A program made the translations under genes and the position numbers. This document shows positions 4,893 through 5,387 of a stretch of 5,387 nucleotides of DNA, piece after piece. The stretch lies in contig DUKC01000018.1 in assembly GCA_013329495.1 (NCBI GenBank), forward strand, positions 1 through 5,387. Reading direction: 5' to 3'. The notes beneath the pieces are model-generated. The model did no database searches, was not told the DNA's origin, and saw nothing but the letters and a program-made list of their open reading frames with translations. The DNA comes from Thermoplasmata archaeon (GTDB lineage: Archaea; Thermoplasmatota; E2; UBA9212). The stretch's first letter is position 1. Each line of letters opens with the position of its first letter.

Positions 4893-5387
4893 ATGAAAAT
4901 TGGTCTGATGTCGAGATGGAACGTACCGTGTGGGATATCTATTCATGCTGAATTGGTTGGAAGAGCCTTAAATGATATGGGCCACAAATTAAGGGTTTTT
5001 GCTCCAATAGAACCTAAAGAAATTGAACCTACCCAGAAAGATGAATCTTGGGTTACAAGAAATTTTAAGGTATTCGATAGAGAGGAGCCGACCTATCTTA
5101 ATCCAGCTCCATTGCTTGAAGCAGACTATGAGATATTCTTGGCCGAGGGTATTAGTAAGTTCCCTCCAAGAGAATTTTCAGCAATTTTTCCAAAGATAAA
5201 AGCAAAAGCAAAAACTTTTCTGGTCATCCATGAAAGTTGTTTGGACGAATTTTCCTTAACTCCAAGGCTAGAATGGGATGGAGTGATCTGCTTTGATGAA
5301 AGGTTCAAGAAATTTACATCTATCCTGTTTCCAGAAGAGAAGATAAGAGTGATTCCTTATCCATGTCATCCATTAGAGAAAGGAGAC
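4893..5387 (+). CDS. GT-B-like glycosyltransferase, N-terminal part; 3' end outside window
   Basis: This open frame of 165 codons starts at ATG 4893 and runs off the right edge without a stop. It is a paralogue of the disrupted gene just upstream: MKIGLMSRWN, GISIHAELVGRAL, GHKLRVF, YLNPAPLL, KAKAKTFLVIHES, WDGVICFDERF and FPEEKIRVIPYPCH all have counterparts there, and total length over this stretch is the same. Only the N-terminal Rossmann-like half of a GT-B enzyme is visible; by its paralogue the full protein should be about 340 residues. The start is 10 bases after the previous stop with only a weak GGGT behind it, so it is probably translated from the same transcript. No signal peptide or membrane segment is seen. 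The substrate is unknown; a role in surface glycan, glycolipid or glycoside synthesis would be a guess. Confidence 0.8.
   Translation, partial: MKIGLMSRWNVPCGISIHAELVGRALNDMGHKLRVFAPIEPKEIEPTQKDESWVTRNFKVFDREEPTYLNPAPLLEADYEIFLAEGISKFPPREFSAIFPKIKAKAKTFLVIHESCLDEFSLTPRLEWDGVICFDERFKKFTSILFPEEKIRVIPYPCHPLEKGD

Noticed and set aside
111..5308. Minus-strand open frames lying opposite nadC, otsB, DJ-1, macro, FKBP and both glycosyltransferase genes
   Set aside because: Each lies wholly or largely over a well-supported plus-strand gene, has no ribosome binding site and reads as a Ser/Phe/Leu-rich complement of it.

Overview
The window looks like chromosomal DNA from an archaeon of undetermined lineage. 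Four things point that way. The tRNA-Asp gene has no encoded CCA end. Promoters are BRE/TATA-shaped, about 25 bases ahead of the inferred transcript starts. Three genes share a GGTGAT ribosome binding site that would pair with the archaeal 16S tail. The protein set includes a long archaeal-type FKBP with an extra C-terminal domain. Codons favour AGA/AGG and the DNA is moderately AT-rich.

Left part (1-956): the 3' half of nadC (NAD biosynthesis) runs in from the left edge. It is followed by T-rich terminator sequence and a symmetrical A/T hairpin. A tRNA-Asp(GTC) gene lies on the minus strand with its own promoter. The tRNA promoter diverges from the promoter of the next plus-strand gene.

Middle part (957-3703): four plus-strand genes encode trehalose-6-phosphate phosphatase (otsB-like), a DJ-1/PfpI-family protein, a macro-domain protein and an FKBP-type prolyl isomerase. 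The last two overlap by 4 bases (ATGA) and must be co-transcribed. All four fit a stress, protein-repair or chaperone theme: compatible solute, carbonyl/glycation damage, ADP-ribose metabolism and protein folding. That theme is an inference from gene content.

Right part (3704-5387): after a T-run and a new promoter there is a tandem pair of paralogous GT-B-like glycosyltransferase genes. The first keeps one reading frame over 343 codons but is broken by two in-frame stops (TAG at codon 85, TAA at codon 209). The second begins 10 bases after the first ends, is open, and runs off the right edge. It aligns with the first with no net length change and carries GAG (Glu) at the position of the TAG. 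This disrupted gene beside an intact paralogue is the most unusual thing in the window. I see no CRISPR array, insertion sequence or clear novel defence system.
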